DNA of 64,000 nt from an uncultured Coriobacteriaceae bacterium (GCA_902795065.1 CADBJR010000001.1:1-64000); one strand, 5' to 3'. Shown: positions 15,180-25,817, counted from the stretch's first letter. The notes: generated by a model from the sequence alone, not told the origin. Numbers and translations: made by a program.

Positions 15180-16130
15180 CTATCTGATCTCGGAGAGGCT
15201 GCTGCGGATGATCTCGCACGAGTTGTGCAGCGCCTCGAGCTCATGGTCGTGGAGCTCGAGCTCGTAGATCTGCTCGATGCCCTCGCCGCCGACGAGGCAG
15301 GGGACGCCAACCGAGACATCATGCTCGCCGTACTCGCCGTCGAGATGCGCCGAAAGCGGGATGATGCGCTTCTCGTTATGCAGGATGGCGGCGACGATCG
15401 CGGCGACCGTTCCGCCGATGCCGAACTCCGTCGCGCCCTTGCCCTTGATGATGGCGGCTCCCGCCTTCCGCACGGTCTGGCCGATGACGTCGAAATCGAG
15501 CTTCTGCGCCTTTTGGGGGAACATGCGGGTGTATTCCTCGAGGGGGATGCCGCCGAAGTAGACATGGCTCGTGGGGATGAACGAAGAGTCCCCGTGCTCG
15601 CCCATGACCACGGCCTGCACCTGGTTGCGCTCGACGCCGATGAGGTTGCCGATGGCGCGGCGCAGGCGGAAGGTATCGAGCGCGGTTCCCGTTCCGAAGC
15701 AGTGGTTGCGGGGGAGGTTGAGCTCGTGGTAGAGGTACTCCGCGACCACGTCGGCAGGATTCGACACGGAGATGAGGATGCCGTGGAAGCCGCTTTCGCG
15801 CAGCGGGTCGACGATGGTCTTCAAAATCGCGAAGGTGCCCTGCAGCATATCGAGACGGCTCTCGCCGGGCTTGCGGTGCCTTCCCGCGGTCATGATGACG
15901 AACTGGGCGTCGGAGCAATCGGAATAGTCTCCCGTACGGACCTTGACATGGACGCTCAGCGCGCTCGACCAATCCTTGAGGTCCATCATCTCGGCGTAGG
16001 CGACGTCCTCGTCGACATCGAGCAGCACGATCTCATCGACGAGCTGGTTGAACATGAGCGAGAGGGCGGCATGGCTTCCCACACGACCGCATCCGATGAT
16101 GACGACCTTGCGCGAACCGAAACCCCTCAT
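15180..16130 (-). CDS. Lactate/malate dehydrogenase family protein
   Basis: A 316-aa NAD-dependent 2-hydroxyacid dehydrogenase. Seen: Rossmann loop VIIGCGRVGSHAA (10-22), coenzyme Asp in IVLLDVD (34-40), substrate loop AGRHRKPGESR (82-92), SNPADVV, and the catalytic His179 in MGEHGDSS. The residue that discriminates substrates in this family (LDH position 102) is Gln in lactate and Arg in malate dehydrogenases; here it is Arg86, while the following PGES is more LDH-like. Its specificity is therefore open (L-lactate, malate or another 2-oxoacid). The gene is alone, convergent with the metallopeptidase gene. Confidence 0.85.
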   Translation of the reverse strand: MRGFGSRKVVIIGCGRVGSHAALSLMFNQLVDEIVLLDVDEDVAYAEMMDLKDWSSALSVHVKVRTGDYSDCSDAQFVIMTAGRHRKPGESRLDMLQGTFAILKTIVDPLRESGFHGILISVSNPADVVAEYLYHELNLPRNHCFGTGTALDTFRLRRAIGNLIGVERNQVQAVVMGEHGDSSFIPTSHVYFGGIPLEEYTRMFPQKAQKLDFDVIGQTVRKAGAAIIKGKGATEFGIGGTVAAIVAAILHNEKRIIPLSAHLDGEYGEHDVSVGVPCLVGGEGIEQIYELELHDHELEALHNSCEIIRSSLSEIR

Positions 16131-16326
16131 GGAAGATGCTCCTTAGACGTACGGGTAGCCGACTGACGGTATCGTACCACGCGCCTCGATCCCGCAGGAT
16201 GATCCGACGGCGGGCGAGCCTCCCGCCGCGCTTGTGCGGCTATTATCGTAAATCGTGATAATTTGCCCACGTGCAGGGAAAACCGCAGGCATCTTTGCTA
16301 TCATTCATAAGCTGTGCGTTTCATCT

Positions 16327-16411
16327 GCGGGCGTGGTGGAATTGGTAGACACGCTGGATTTAGGTTCCAGTGGGCGTGCCCGTGAAGGTTCGAGTCCTTT
16401 CGCCCGCACCA
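16327..16411 (+). tRNA. tRNA-Leu (anticodon TAG)
   Basis: A class II tRNA: acceptor GCGGGCG with CGCCCGC, D arm containing GGTGGAATTGGTAGAC, anticodon stem-loop CTGGATTTAGGTTCCAG (anticodon TAG), a long variable arm GTGGGCGTGCCCGT, T arm GGTTCGAGTCC, discriminator A and encoded CCA. It lies 71 bp before trigger factor on the same strand. Confidence 0.95.
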
Positions 16412-16482
16412 GAGAGCCGCATGTACGCATTCGGTAAGGATGGCGAGTCGATCGCCTGGTTTTGAGACATATGGAGGACGCG

Positions 16483-17883
16483 TTGAACATCACCGTCAAA
16501 CCCCAGGAGCCCAAGGATGGCGTCCTGACCGCGGAGGTCACCGTTGCTGCCGCGGACGTAGATGCAGCTATTGCCAAGACCTATAAGGACATCGCCCATA
16601 AGTACCAGTTCCAGGGCTTCCGTCGCGGTCACGTCCCCCGTCCCATCATCGACGGCATCATCGGCAAGCAGGCCGTCCTCGGCCAGGCCACCAACGATGT
16701 CCTCAACGATATCGAGCCCATGATCCTCAACGAGCTCGATATCGTCCCCATCGGCCGCATCGAGTATCCCGCCGAGCCCGAGCTGCTCGCCGCCGGCACC
16801 GATTACGTGGTCGAGTGCCACATGGACGTCCGCCCGGACGCCGGCCTCACCTCCTATGACGCGCCCTCCATCACCATGCCTCCCGCCGAGGCGACCGATG
16901 CCGAGATCGACCTGCAGCTCGACCAGCTGCTCGCCTATCAGACCACCTATGAGGATGCCAAGCTCAAGCGCGGCGTCAAGGCTGGCGACATCGTCTCCGT
17001 CAACATCGAGAACGTCGAGAACGGCGAGCGCTTCGCGGGCCAGAACCGCATGATCAACCTCGACGGCGCTGCTCTTCCCGAGGCTATGTCCGCAGCTCTC
17101 ACCGGCATGAAGGCCGGCGAGTCCAAGGACGTCGAGTGGGCCGACGGCGACACCACCGTCAAGCTCACCGTCACCCTCAACTCCATCATGAAGGCCGTCA
17201 AGCCCGAGCTCGATGACGAGCTTGCCAAGAAGAGCTTCGGCTTCGACACCGTCTCCGAGCTCCGCGACGCCGTCAAGGGCGAGATCGAGGCCGACAAGGC
17301 CCGCACGCTGCCCGGCCTCAAGGAGGACCGTCTCGTCGAGGCTGTCGGCAAGCAGCTCGACCTCGAGGAGATTCCCGAGAACTACCAGAACCAGATCTTC
17401 CAGGAGCTCGCCAGCGAGTTCCTCAACACGCTGCAGCGCCAGGGCCTCACGCTCGACACCTACCTCGGTGCCCGCGGCATCGACATGGGCTCCTTCCTCG
17501 AGGACCTGTGCACGCAGGCCGCAGACCGCGCCCGCCAGTCGCTCGCCCTCGACGCGCTCGCCAAGCACCTCGGCCTGACCGTCGATGCCGACGAGGTCCG
17601 CGCCGAGTTCGAGAAGGCCAACGTGGGCGATGTCGACGCCGCCATCGCCGAGTGGACCGGCGACGGCCGCATCCCGGCCATCCGCGAGTCCATCAAGCGC
17701 ACCAAGGCCCTCGCGTGGCTCGTCGAGAACGCGATTGTGGAGACCGTCGACGAGGTCGCCGAGCGCCTCGCCGCCGAGAAGAAGCCTGCCAAGAAGAAGG
17801 CTGCTAAGAAGACCACCAAGAAGAAGGCCGAGGAGGCGCCTGCCGAGGCTCCTGCCGAGGTCGAGGAGGCTCCCGCCGAGTAG
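16483..17883 (+). CDS. tig: Trigger factor (ribosome-bound chaperone, peptidyl-prolyl isomerase)
   Basis: A 466-aa chaperone that binds nascent chains at the ribosome exit. N-terminal ribosome-binding domain with the signature GFRRGHVPRPII (the GFRxGxxP loop, about residues 40-53), an FKBP-type PPIase domain in the middle (KAGDIVSVNIE, then residues about 145-235) and the helical C-terminal domain. The TTG at 16483 is preferred: GGAGG lies 5 nt upstream and the protein then starts NITVKPQE like other trigger factors; an ATG at 16471 overlaps that ribosome binding site. The end is unusual: the last 40 residues are Lys/Ala then Ala/Pro/Glu rich (KKPAKKKAAKKTTKKK, then EEAPAEAPAE). It heads the tig-clpP-clpX cluster, a common bacterial order. 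Confidence 0.95.
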   Translation: MNITVKPQEPKDGVLTAEVTVAAADVDAAIAKTYKDIAHKYQFQGFRRGHVPRPIIDGIIGKQAVLGQATNDVLNDIEPMILNELDIVPIGRIEYPAEPELLAAGTDYVVECHMDVRPDAGLTSYDAPSITMPPAEATDAEIDLQLDQLLAYQTTYEDAKLKRGVKAGDIVSVNIENVENGERFAGQNRMINLDGAALPEAMSAALTGMKAGESKDVEWADGDTTVKLTVTLNSIMKAVKPELDDELAKKSFGFDTVSELRDAVKGEIEADKARTLPGLKEDRLVEAVGKQLDLEEIPENYQNQIFQELASEFLNTLQRQGLTLDTYLGARGIDMGSFLEDLCTQAADRARQSLALDALAKHLGLTVDADEVRAEFEKANVGDVDAAIAEWTGDGRIPAIRESIKRTKALAWLVENAIVETVDEVAERLAAEKKPAKKKAAKKTTKKKAEEAPAEAPAEVEEAPAE

Positions 17884-17914
17884 GCTGGGCGTCCCGCTCT
17901 GATCGTCCTGAGTG

Positions 17915-17943
17915 CCCCGGGTAAGATGTATCCTTGCCCGGGG
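17915..17943 (+). other. Hairpin between tig and clpP
   Basis: CCCCGGGTAA pairs with TTGCCCGGGG (10 bp with one G-U pair, 9-nt loop). No T tract follows, so it may act as a partial terminator, pausing site or transcript-stabilising hairpin rather than a full terminator. Confidence 0.5.
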
Positions 17944-17974
17944 TATCGATTAAGGGAGTAGAAGGAGGACCCGC

Positions 17975-18589
17975 ATGATCAACCCGACCAACATCCCGCT
18001 CATCCCGTACGTCATCGAGCAGACCCCGCGCGGCGAGCGCAGCTACGACATCTATTCCCGTCTTCTGAACGACCGCATCGTCTTCCTCGGGGAGCCGATC
18101 ACCCGCGAGAGCGCCAACCTCGTGATCGCCCAGCTCCTGCATCTTGAGAGCCAGGATCCCGACAAGGACATCTCGCTCTACATCGACTCGCCCGGCGGCG
18201 AGGTCTATGCGGGTCTCGGCATCCTCGACACGATGAACTTCATCAAGCCCGAGGTCTCGACCATCTGCGTGGGCATGGCCGCTTCCATGGCCGCGGTGCT
18301 GCTTGCCAGCGGCGCCAAGGGCAAGCGCCTGTGCCTGCCCAATTCGATGGTCCTCATCCACCAGCCGAGCTCCGGCGTCGAGGGCCAGCAGACCGACATC
18401 CAGATCGTCGCCGACGAGACCAAGTGGATCCGCCAGCGCCTCAACGAGATCCTCTCCGAGGCGACCGGCCAGCCTATCGAGAAGGTCAACGCCGACACCG
18501 AGCGCGACAACTACCTGCGTGCGAACGAGGCGCTCGAATACGGTCTCGTCGACCGCGTTATCACGTCCCGCACCGAGCAGGCCGAGTAG
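17975..18589 (+). CDS. clpP: ATP-dependent Clp protease proteolytic subunit
   Basis: A 204-aa serine protease that forms the tetradecameric chamber fed by ClpX or ClpC. Catalytic triad visible: Ser104 in [11 protein letters not shown], His129 in MVLIHQPS and Asp178 in DTERDNY; the handle [15 protein letters not shown] is typical. Strong ribosome binding site AGAAGGAGG precedes the ATG. Directly followed 17 bp later by clpX, so protease and unfoldase are co-expressed. No processed propeptide is evident. Confidence 0.97.
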   Translation: MINPTNIPLIPYVIEQTPRGERSYDIYSRLLNDRIVFLGEPITRESANLVIAQLLHLESQDPDKDISLYIDSPGGEVYAGLGILDTMNFIKPEVSTICVGMAASMAAVLLASGAKGKRLCLPNSMVLIHQPSSGVEGQQTDIQIVADETKWIRQRLNEILSEATGQPIEKVNADTERDNYLRANEALEYGLVDRVITSRTEQAE

Positions 18590-18606
18590 TCTGGAGCACG
18601 CTGCCC

Positions 18607-19884
<1,278 letters not shown>

Positions 19885-19908
19885 TACGTCGCATAGGCTC
19901 CCAACGCA

Positions 19909-19941
19909 GAACCGCGGTACGTTCGCACGTGCCGCGGTTCT
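19909..19941 (+). terminator. Terminator of clpX
   Basis: GAACCGCGG pairs with CCGCGGTTC with a further ACGT/ACGT inner stem, followed by TTTTCT. Confidence 0.85.
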
Positions 19942-19979
19942 TTTCTAATTGCGCTTCATCGCCCGTATGATGGGGCATC

Positions 19980-21098
19980 CTATCTCAGACTGCCGCCCAT
20001 GCGCATGAAGGCGCCGATGGTATAGGTCCTGCGCGCGCTCCTCGGCGGGAACAGCGTGTCGAAGAGGGGCATGCCCACATGCAGCGCCAGCGCGGTCTTC
20101 GTGCGGCCAGCGATCTCGAGCGGCCTGGTGAGGGACTCCTCGAGTCGCGATCGGAGCGTTCCCAGATAGGGGCAGCGGCACGCATAGTCCCAGAAGTAGC
20201 CGGCAAGGTCGCACTGGGGGTAGAGCCATGGGCGGTCGTCGGGGCCGGCATAGTGCACGATGCGCGGATGCTTGCGCGCCTCCTCGTATTCGTCGCGGAA
20301 GTCCTGCGGTGCCTGGGCGACGATGGAGCTGCGGCGGATGCCGCACCAGTCGTACAGGTAGTTCCAGCTCATGTCGATGCGCACGTAGTCGCCGTCGGCG
20401 ACCTTGTTGAGCACGTCCTGGTCGAGCCAGCGCCATACGCGCTGCGTTGCCAGCCCGAGCAGCTCCTCGGGGGTGGTGCGTCGGCGGAACTCCTCGAGGT
20501 TCATCACGAGCACGCCTGCCTGGAAATAGCCGTGCGGATCGGTGAGGCCGAGGTCGTGGGCGAGATACGGGCCGACGCCCTGATCGTAGCCGTCGATCTG
20601 CCCGATCGTGTCGGCGTCGCGTGTCGCGGCGAGGAGCTTGCCCTCGACGTCGGTATCCCAGAGCTTCGCGATATCGTCGAGCACCACGAGGTCGGAATCG
20701 AGGTAGACGGCCTTCTTCACGCTCGGCAGCAGCGACGGCGCGAGCAGGCGGAAGTACGTCTCGAGGCGGAAATGACCGTAGTGGGGGAGCTTGCGGTTGC
20801 CGATCGCGGCCTCAACGTCGAGGAATCCGATGCCGATGTTGTCGCGGTTGCATTGATGCGACAGGGTGAGCATGCTCGAAGGCGAGATATCGCGCGTGAG
20901 TACCACGATGTCGTAGCGCCTGTCGGGCGACGTGTTCTCGACGAGCGATTCGAGGGCGACGGAGAGGTAGGGGACGAAGTTCTCGCTGCAGGCGAACACC
21001 GTCACCACATCGTCGAGGGTGAGCTGGAGGCCTTCCTCCGATCCGGCGAGCAGTACGTTGGGGATCCGGCCGTTCATGCTGGTATTGCTGTAGGGCAT
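19980..21098 (-). CDS. Family 8 glycosyltransferase
   Basis: A 372-aa GT-A-fold glycosyltransferase of the GT8 (general stress protein A/LPS galactosyl- or glucosyltransferase) type, acting in the cytoplasm on cell-surface polysaccharide or glycolipid. Motifs: VFACSENFVPYLSVALESL at the nucleotide-sugar end, the metal-binding DxD in AVYLDSDLVVLDDIAKLW (about 130-147), YFQAGVLVMNLEEF, WLDQDVLNK, and the late HYAGPDDRPW that corresponds to the HxxGxxKPW motif of GT8. The acceptor cannot be read. Shares strand with tatD-like and tcdA genes upstream. Confidence 0.9.
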   Translation of the reverse strand: MPYSNTSMNGRIPNVLLAGSEEGLQLTLDDVVTVFACSENFVPYLSVALESLVENTSPDRRYDIVVLTRDISPSSMLTLSHQCNRDNIGIGFLDVEAAIGNRKLPHYGHFRLETYFRLLAPSLLPSVKKAVYLDSDLVVLDDIAKLWDTDVEGKLLAATRDADTIGQIDGYDQGVGPYLAHDLGLTDPHGYFQAGVLVMNLEEFRRRTTPEELLGLATQRVWRWLDQDVLNKVADGDYVRIDMSWNYLYDWCGIRRSSIVAQAPQDFRDEYEEARKHPRIVHYAGPDDRPWLYPQCDLAGYFWDYACRCPYLGTLRSRLEESLTRPLEIAGRTKTALALHVGMPLFDTLFPPRSARRTYTIGAFMRMGGSLR

Positions 21099-21181
21099 AG
21101 CAGATGCTTCTTTCGGTTGTACCGGCGCATCGAGGCCGTCCTGTACTCTATACCCATAGGATGCGGAAGCGATTCAAGGCG

Positions 21182-21955
21182 TCACAAAGACAGCACATTG
21201 CGTGCGTTCAGGCTTGTCAGCTCGGCGATTCTGTCAGAATCGCAACCGAGCACGGCGCCAGCCGCCTCCTCTGCGTGCGAGATCGACTCCTGGATCGCGG
21301 CGAATCCGCGCTCGGCATCGCCCGGCCAGGGCATGTCGGTCTCGAGGAGCAGGCGGTTGCGCGGGACGAGCTTGATGTACTCGCGGCCCTTTCCCGTGCG
21401 GAGCGACCGCTCTCCCAACGAGAACCAGCAGCCCGCATGGATCGCATCCCAAAGAAGGACCGCCGAGTCGCTGAACCAATGGAGGATGCAGATGCACCTC
21501 TCCAGGCAGCCGGTGGCGCGGAGGATCTCGAGCACCGTCCGGGAGGCGCGCACCGAATGGACGGTCAGCACCTTGGGCATTCCGGGATCCGATGACTCCG
21601 CGGCTGCGGAGCAGATGCGTCTGAACGTCTCCTCCTGCAGCTCCCAGGTATCGCGGGAGGCATGCTTCTCCATGAAGTCGAGGCCGATCTCGCCGATATA
21701 GCGCTCGCCGGGGATGAGGGAGAGCAGCAGCGCGATATCTTCCTCCCCGCAGCGCCCGTCGAGCCACCAGGGATGGAGGCCTGCGGCCACGCGCACGTTG
21801 GAACAGTCGGAAAGCGCTTTTCGAGCCTCCAGATATCCCGCGGGCGTGGTCGTGGCGCACAGCAGCGCGGTTCGCGACTCCTCGGCTGCGCGCGCGGTTG
21901 CCACGGGGTCGTCGAATTGGTCGAGATGGATGTGCAGGTCGGCATGGGAGATCAT
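21182..21955 (-). CDS. TatD family metal-dependent hydrolase
   Basis: A 257-aa TIM-barrel hydrolase of the TatD group (3'-5' DNA exonuclease activity is known for some members). Visible ligands: N-terminal DLHIHLDQF (HxH), GEIGLDF with the Glu, TVHSVRA, ILHWFSD and the late ETDMPWP (Asp). The HxH comes in the form HIH and the start is somewhat short relative to canonical TatD (about 260 aa), so this is a divergent member. The ATG overlaps the stop of tcdA by 4 nt (translational coupling). Confidence 0.85.
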   Translation of the reverse strand: MISHADLHIHLDQFDDPVATARAAEESRTALLCATTTPAGYLEARKALSDCSNVRVAAGLHPWWLDGRCGEEDIALLLSLIPGERYIGEIGLDFMEKHASRDTWELQEETFRRICSAAAESSDPGMPKVLTVHSVRASRTVLEILRATGCLERCICILHWFSDSAVLLWDAIHAGCWFSLGERSLRTGKGREYIKLVPRNRLLLETDMPWPGDAERGFAAIQESISHAEEAAGAVLGCDSDRIAELTSLNARNVLSL

Positions 21956-22692
21956 GCGCCGAGCCCCACGATGTCGCGGATGACCTTGCTCGCCAGCATC
22001 TGGCCCATGATGGGCGGGAAATAGCTCATGGTGCCGAGGATCGACTCGCCTTCGAGCACGAAGCCCTTCTCGTCGATCTTATCGCGCTTGCCCTCCGCCT
22101 CGAGCGGCTGCTCGTCGCTCCAGAGCACGGTGAGGTTCTTGATTCCCCGCTTGCGGCACTCCTTGCGCATGACGCGTGCGATGGGGTCGATCTCCGTCTT
22201 CTCGATGCGAGAGAAGCGCAGGCGCGTGGGATTGAGCTTGTTGGCGCCACCCATGGCCGAGACGAGCGCGATGCCCTCATCCTGGCACCATGCTGCGATG
22301 GCAAGCTTCTGGGCGATCGTGTCGATGGCGTCGACGATGTAGTCGGGGCGGGGGAGCGCGCCCAGCTGCTCCGGGATGCAATCCTTATCGATGAAGGCCT
22401 GGATCGCGTCGATCCTGCAGTTCGGGTTGATGTCGGCTACCATGGCCGCCATGACCTCGGCCTTGGGCTTGCCGATCGTGCTGTGGAATGCCAGCGCCTG
22501 GCGGTTGATGTTGCTGGGAGCCACGACGTCGCGGTCCACCAGCACGAGATGGCCCACGCCGCCGCGTGCGAGCGCTTCGGCGCACGATGAGCCCACGCCG
22601 CCGAGGCCAAGCACCATGACGGTGGCGTTCTCGAGCTTGGCGAGGCCCTGCTCGCCCAGGATGAGCTTCAATCTGTCGGTCGCAGTTTCCAT
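21952..22692 (-). CDS. tcdA: tRNA threonylcarbamoyladenosine dehydratase (ThiF/E1-like)
   Basis: A 246-aa E1-like ATP-dependent enzyme. TcdA converts t6A37 in tRNA to the cyclic ct6A. Nucleotide-binding glycine loop VLGLGGVGSSCAEALARGGVG begins near residue 29, followed by LVDRDVVAPSNINRQ (adenylate-binding Asp/Arg), and the central segment VDAIDTIAQKLAI. The C-terminal part contains ESILGTMSYFPPIMGQMLAS, typical of the TcdA/YgdL subfamily. First ATG is used; the stop codon of the PucR gene lies 9 bp upstream, so it may be read through from that gene. Confidence 0.88.
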   Translation of the reverse strand: METATDRLKLILGEQGLAKLENATVMVLGLGGVGSSCAEALARGGVGHLVLVDRDVVAPSNINRQALAFHSTIGKPKAEVMAAMVADINPNCRIDAIQAFIDKDCIPEQLGALPRPDYIVDAIDTIAQKLAIAAWCQDEGIALVSAMGGANKLNPTRLRFSRIEKTEIDPIARVMRKECRKRGIKNLTVLWSDEQPLEAEGKRDKIDEKGFVLEGESILGTMSYFPPIMGQMLASKVIRDIVGLGA

Positions 22693-22701
22693 GGCACTAC
22701 T

Positions 22702-24258
22702 TTAGCGCTTCTCGGCCAAGGCGATGAGGCATGATGTAACAAGATACAACGTCTGCGATGTGCTCAGCTCGTCGAGTTTGACGCCCATGAGCTTCTCCAG
22801 CAGCTCGATGTGGTAGACGAGCGTGTTCCTATGCAGGAACAGCTCGCGTGCCGCCTTATGGGAGTTGCATCCGCGTAGGAGATAGACGTACAGTTCTCTT
22901 ACGAGCGCCTTGCCCCTGGCCGCATCTCCGTTGTAACCGTACGCACAGAGCCCATAGATTGTTTCGTCGCAGAAGATCCGCGGGTTCAACGCTCCTGCAA
23001 TTGCGGAGACGGGGGAGCCCTCGAGGACGTCTGGCAGCGGCTGTGGCCCCGCTCCCTGCTGATTGTCCAAGATGAAGAGGCATTGATCGTAGGCGATGCG
23101 TGCGTCTGCGATATCGGCGAATTGCTCGCTTGCGGCGCATGCGAGCCCCATCGATGTAGCGGAACTTACAACCTTCTCCAGCTCCTGCGAATAACCGCAC
23201 GGAAGCATCGAGATGATGCAGCCTTCGAACGAGAGCGTCATCGAATGCGCAGAGATGTTGGCAATGCGTTTCGTCATAGAGTTATCGGCGAGCGTACCGC
23301 TTTCGGACTCTGGCAAGCGGCAAGCGATGAGCCTGAAACCTTCCGCTTGGCGCCAGCCCAGAAGCGAGAGGTGATAGGCCACAACGCCTTTGTCAGCCTT
23401 GTTGCCGTTAAGGATGCTCCTCAGCAGAAACGAGGAATCGTCCCTTGACGGCCTGCTTCCGAGGCGCATCGACAGAGCCATCTGAAGCCGATCACAGACG
23501 AGATCGACGAGGGCAACCTGCCCTTCGGTGAAGGTCTCGTTCACATCGACGAGCCCGACAGATGCGATGGAGGTCCCATTCACGCGGATGATCCGCGAGA
23601 GATTCTCCCTGTCTGGATTTTTCGCAGGCCTCATGCGGAACGGCCAATCCTGGCGAGAGAGACGCATCAGTTCGGCGCGCTCTGAAGCGCTGTAGAACTC
23701 GATGGGTGCATATCGGTTGTGAAGCACCTCTTCCCAGATGGTCCCTTCGGAGTTGGGGCTCAGCTCTCCGACATATGATAGAAGTGCCTGCTTCGAGTCG
23801 AAGAGCGCTATGGGATTGTGGAGACGTTCCGATGCGATGGCGAGAACCGAATCGATTTCGTGCTGCGCTGCAATTGCCTCGAGCATCCGCGAATCCCAAT
23901 TAGAGATGCCCATGAATGCCTCGCCGAACGCACCGATGGCCGCATCGATGCTCTCGTCGGTTTCGATGACCGCGAGGTTCGGCACACCTGCAAGGACCTC
24001 GATATCCCTGCTCCCCATGTTGCAGACCAGCGCGAGATGCCTTGGAAGGACCTCCACCTGCGCAACCTCGGCGGGGGTCGCCACGTAGAGCACGTTATCT
24101 CTGGGTTCTGCCTCCATCCGCGAAAAGGTAGCGATGCCGCGCCGTCTCTCACAGGAGAGAACGTCCATGTTCAGGACAGCCAGCTCTTCCGCAAGGATAT
24201 GCAAGGAGATATGCATGGGCATCCAATCATCCAAAACGACGAATATTGGAGATAACAC
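22702..24258 (-). CDS. PucR family transcriptional regulator
   Basis: A 518-aa regulator. The C-terminal HTH_30 domain is clear: AARELFLHRNTLVYHIELLEKLMGVKL (about 465-490), as in PucR/CdaR proteins, preceded by a GGDEF-like regulatory domain that carries no catalytic motif. The N-terminal region resembles that of the second PucR at 33443 (both begin with an xxVVLDDxxP-like strand), which supports the GTG start at 24258 even though no clear ribosome binding site is seen. It is divergent from the first LigM/GcvT-like gene, 119 bp apart, and so is the likely regulator of that locus. Its effector is unknown. Confidence 0.88.
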   Translation of the reverse strand: MLSPIFVVLDDWMPMHISLHILAEELAVLNMDVLSCERRRGIATFSRMEAEPRDNVLYVATPAEVAQVEVLPRHLALVCNMGSRDIEVLAGVPNLAVIETDESIDAAIGAFGEAFMGISNWDSRMLEAIAAQHEIDSVLAIASERLHNPIALFDSKQALLSYVGELSPNSEGTIWEEVLHNRYAPIEFYSASERAELMRLSRQDWPFRMRPAKNPDRENLSRIIRVNGTSIASVGLVDVNETFTEGQVALVDLVCDRLQMALSMRLGSRPSRDDSSFLLRSILNGNKADKGVVAYHLSLLGWRQAEGFRLIACRLPESESGTLADNSMTKRIANISAHSMTLSFEGCIISMLPCGYSQELEKVVSSATSMGLACAASEQFADIADARIAYDQCLFILDNQQGAGPQPLPDVLEGSPVSAIAGALNPRIFCDETIYGLCAYGYNGDAARGKALVRELYVYLLRGCNSHKAARELFLHRNTLVYHIELLEKLMGVKLDELSTSQTLYLVTSCLIALAEKR

Positions 24259-24377
24259 TACACCAAAACGCCATAGGCTCCTCGCCTCTACCTCCTTACC
24301 ATCAGAACAAGAGGGTCAATCAAGTCGATTATCGGTTGGCTAAATCGCACAGATATGAACATGAAAGGATGATTGAG

Positions 24378-25817
24378 ATGTCGAACCAGCAGTTCATCGA
24401 TCCCGCAATCGCAGATGCAAATCTCCTCATGCAACCGGTCCCGGGAATCACCATCCCCTTCGAGTATGATGGCGTTCGCGATGAGTCGGCCATCTACCGC
24501 ACTTCCGCATGGATCGGCACCGTGCTCATGTCCTCTCCCGTCTACGATGTTTATGGCCCGCAGGCACTCGACTTCCTGCAGTCGATCTGTGTAAACGACT
24601 TCACCAACCTCAAGTTCACTGGGCTCCGCCATGCCGTCATCTGTAACGATAATGGCCAGATCCTCACCGATGGCATTGTCATCCGCATTGCCGAGGACCG
24701 CTACCGCACCTACTGGCTCAACCCGCCCATCCAGTGGCTGTGCGAGAACTCTGATCTCGATGTGCACGGCGAGGATATGAGCATGAAGGAGTACTTCATC
24801 CAGATCCAGGGCGAGAAATCGCTCGAGATCCTTGAGGATGCCTTCCAGGCCGATCTTCACGAAATAAAGTTCGCCAAGCATCGCATCCAAGATGTCGACG
24901 GCATGCAGGTGCGCGTCATCCGCATCGGCATGACGGGTAACCTCGCCTACGAGATCCACGGCCCCATGTGCGACTACGTCGAGATCTACAACCGCGTTTG
25001 GGAGAGCGGCAAGAAGTTCGGTGCCAAGAAACAGGGCCAGTATACTTACACGCTCTTCAACCACACCGAGTGCGGCTTCCCCAACATCAACATCCACTAT
25101 CCGCTGCCGTGGTTCGAGAGCTGGGATGGACTCACCGAGTGGTGCTATGCGAATCCCGCCCTTTCGAACAACAACATCAACAGGGCGTTACACGGCTCGG
25201 TCGGTGATGACCTCGAGAGCCGCTTCGTGACGCCGTACGACACCGGCATGGGCTTCCTTGTCAAGTTCAACCACGACTTCATCGGAAAAGCGGCTCTCGA
25301 GAAGATCGCCTCGGGCGAGACCCCGCGCCGTGACTGCTGCGTTCTCGAGTGGAACTCCGAGGATGTGGGCAAGGTGTTCGCCGCCATGCTCCAGCCCGGT
25401 TCCAACGTCGAGGACATCACCGATCCCTCCGATATCAGGTTCGTCTACAACCTCGCCAACGGCTGCTTCGAGTATATCGCCCAGAAGGTTCTGGACGAGG
25501 ACGGCAACCAGGTGGGCATCGCCACCGGCCGTATCATCTCCTACAACTACGGGCGCATGATCTCGTTGGCGTTTGTCGATCCGTCTGTCATCCAGGAGGG
25601 CCGTGAGCTGACGGTTCTCTGGGGTACCCCCGGAACCGATCAGATGGAGATCCGCGCCACCGTCGCCCGCCATCCCTACAACACCGATCTGGTGCGCAAC
25701 GAGGAGCTCGATGTTGCCGAGGTTCCCGTGCTCGGAGAGGGACGCATGGTCGAGGCGCAGGCTGCCGGCAAGGGCGATTGGAGCGGCTGGTACGAGTCGA
25801 CCAAGAGCCGCGTTTAG
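24378..25817 (+). CDS. LigM/DesA-like (GcvT family) folate-dependent demethylase-type protein, paralogue 1
   Basis: A 479-aa protein of the aminomethyltransferase (GcvT) fold, close to the LigM/DesA branch, enzymes that transfer a methyl group from an aryl methyl ether to tetrahydrofolate. Shared features with LigM as I recall it: VYGPQALDFLQSICVNDF, DGIVIRIAEDRY, FIQIQGEKSLEIL, RIGMTGNLAYEI, VKFNHDFIGKAALEKI (about 295-310) and the C-terminal ELTVLWGTPGT. Tyr224, in the QYTYTLFNHTECGFP segment, sits where LigM has its Tyr247. ATG at 24378 has AAAGGA 8 nt before it; an ATG nine nt upstream is possible. It is 38 bp from the next gene of the same family. Substrate not known. Confidence 0.75.
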   Translation: MSNQQFIDPAIADANLLMQPVPGITIPFEYDGVRDESAIYRTSAWIGTVLMSSPVYDVYGPQALDFLQSICVNDFTNLKFTGLRHAVICNDNGQILTDGIVIRIAEDRYRTYWLNPPIQWLCENSDLDVHGEDMSMKEYFIQIQGEKSLEILEDAFQADLHEIKFAKHRIQDVDGMQVRVIRIGMTGNLAYEIHGPMCDYVEIYNRVWESGKKFGAKKQGQYTYTLFNHTECGFPNINIHYPLPWFESWDGLTEWCYANPALSNNNINRALHGSVGDDLESRFVTPYDTGMGFLVKFNHDFIGKAALEKIASGETPRRDCCVLEWNSEDVGKVFAAMLQPGSNVEDITDPSDIRFVYNLANGCFEYIAQKVLDEDGNQVGIATGRIISYNYGRMISLAFVDPSVIQEGRELTVLWGTPGTDQMEIRATVARHPYNTDLVRNEELDVAEVPVLGEGRMVEAQAAGKGDWSGWYESTKSRV

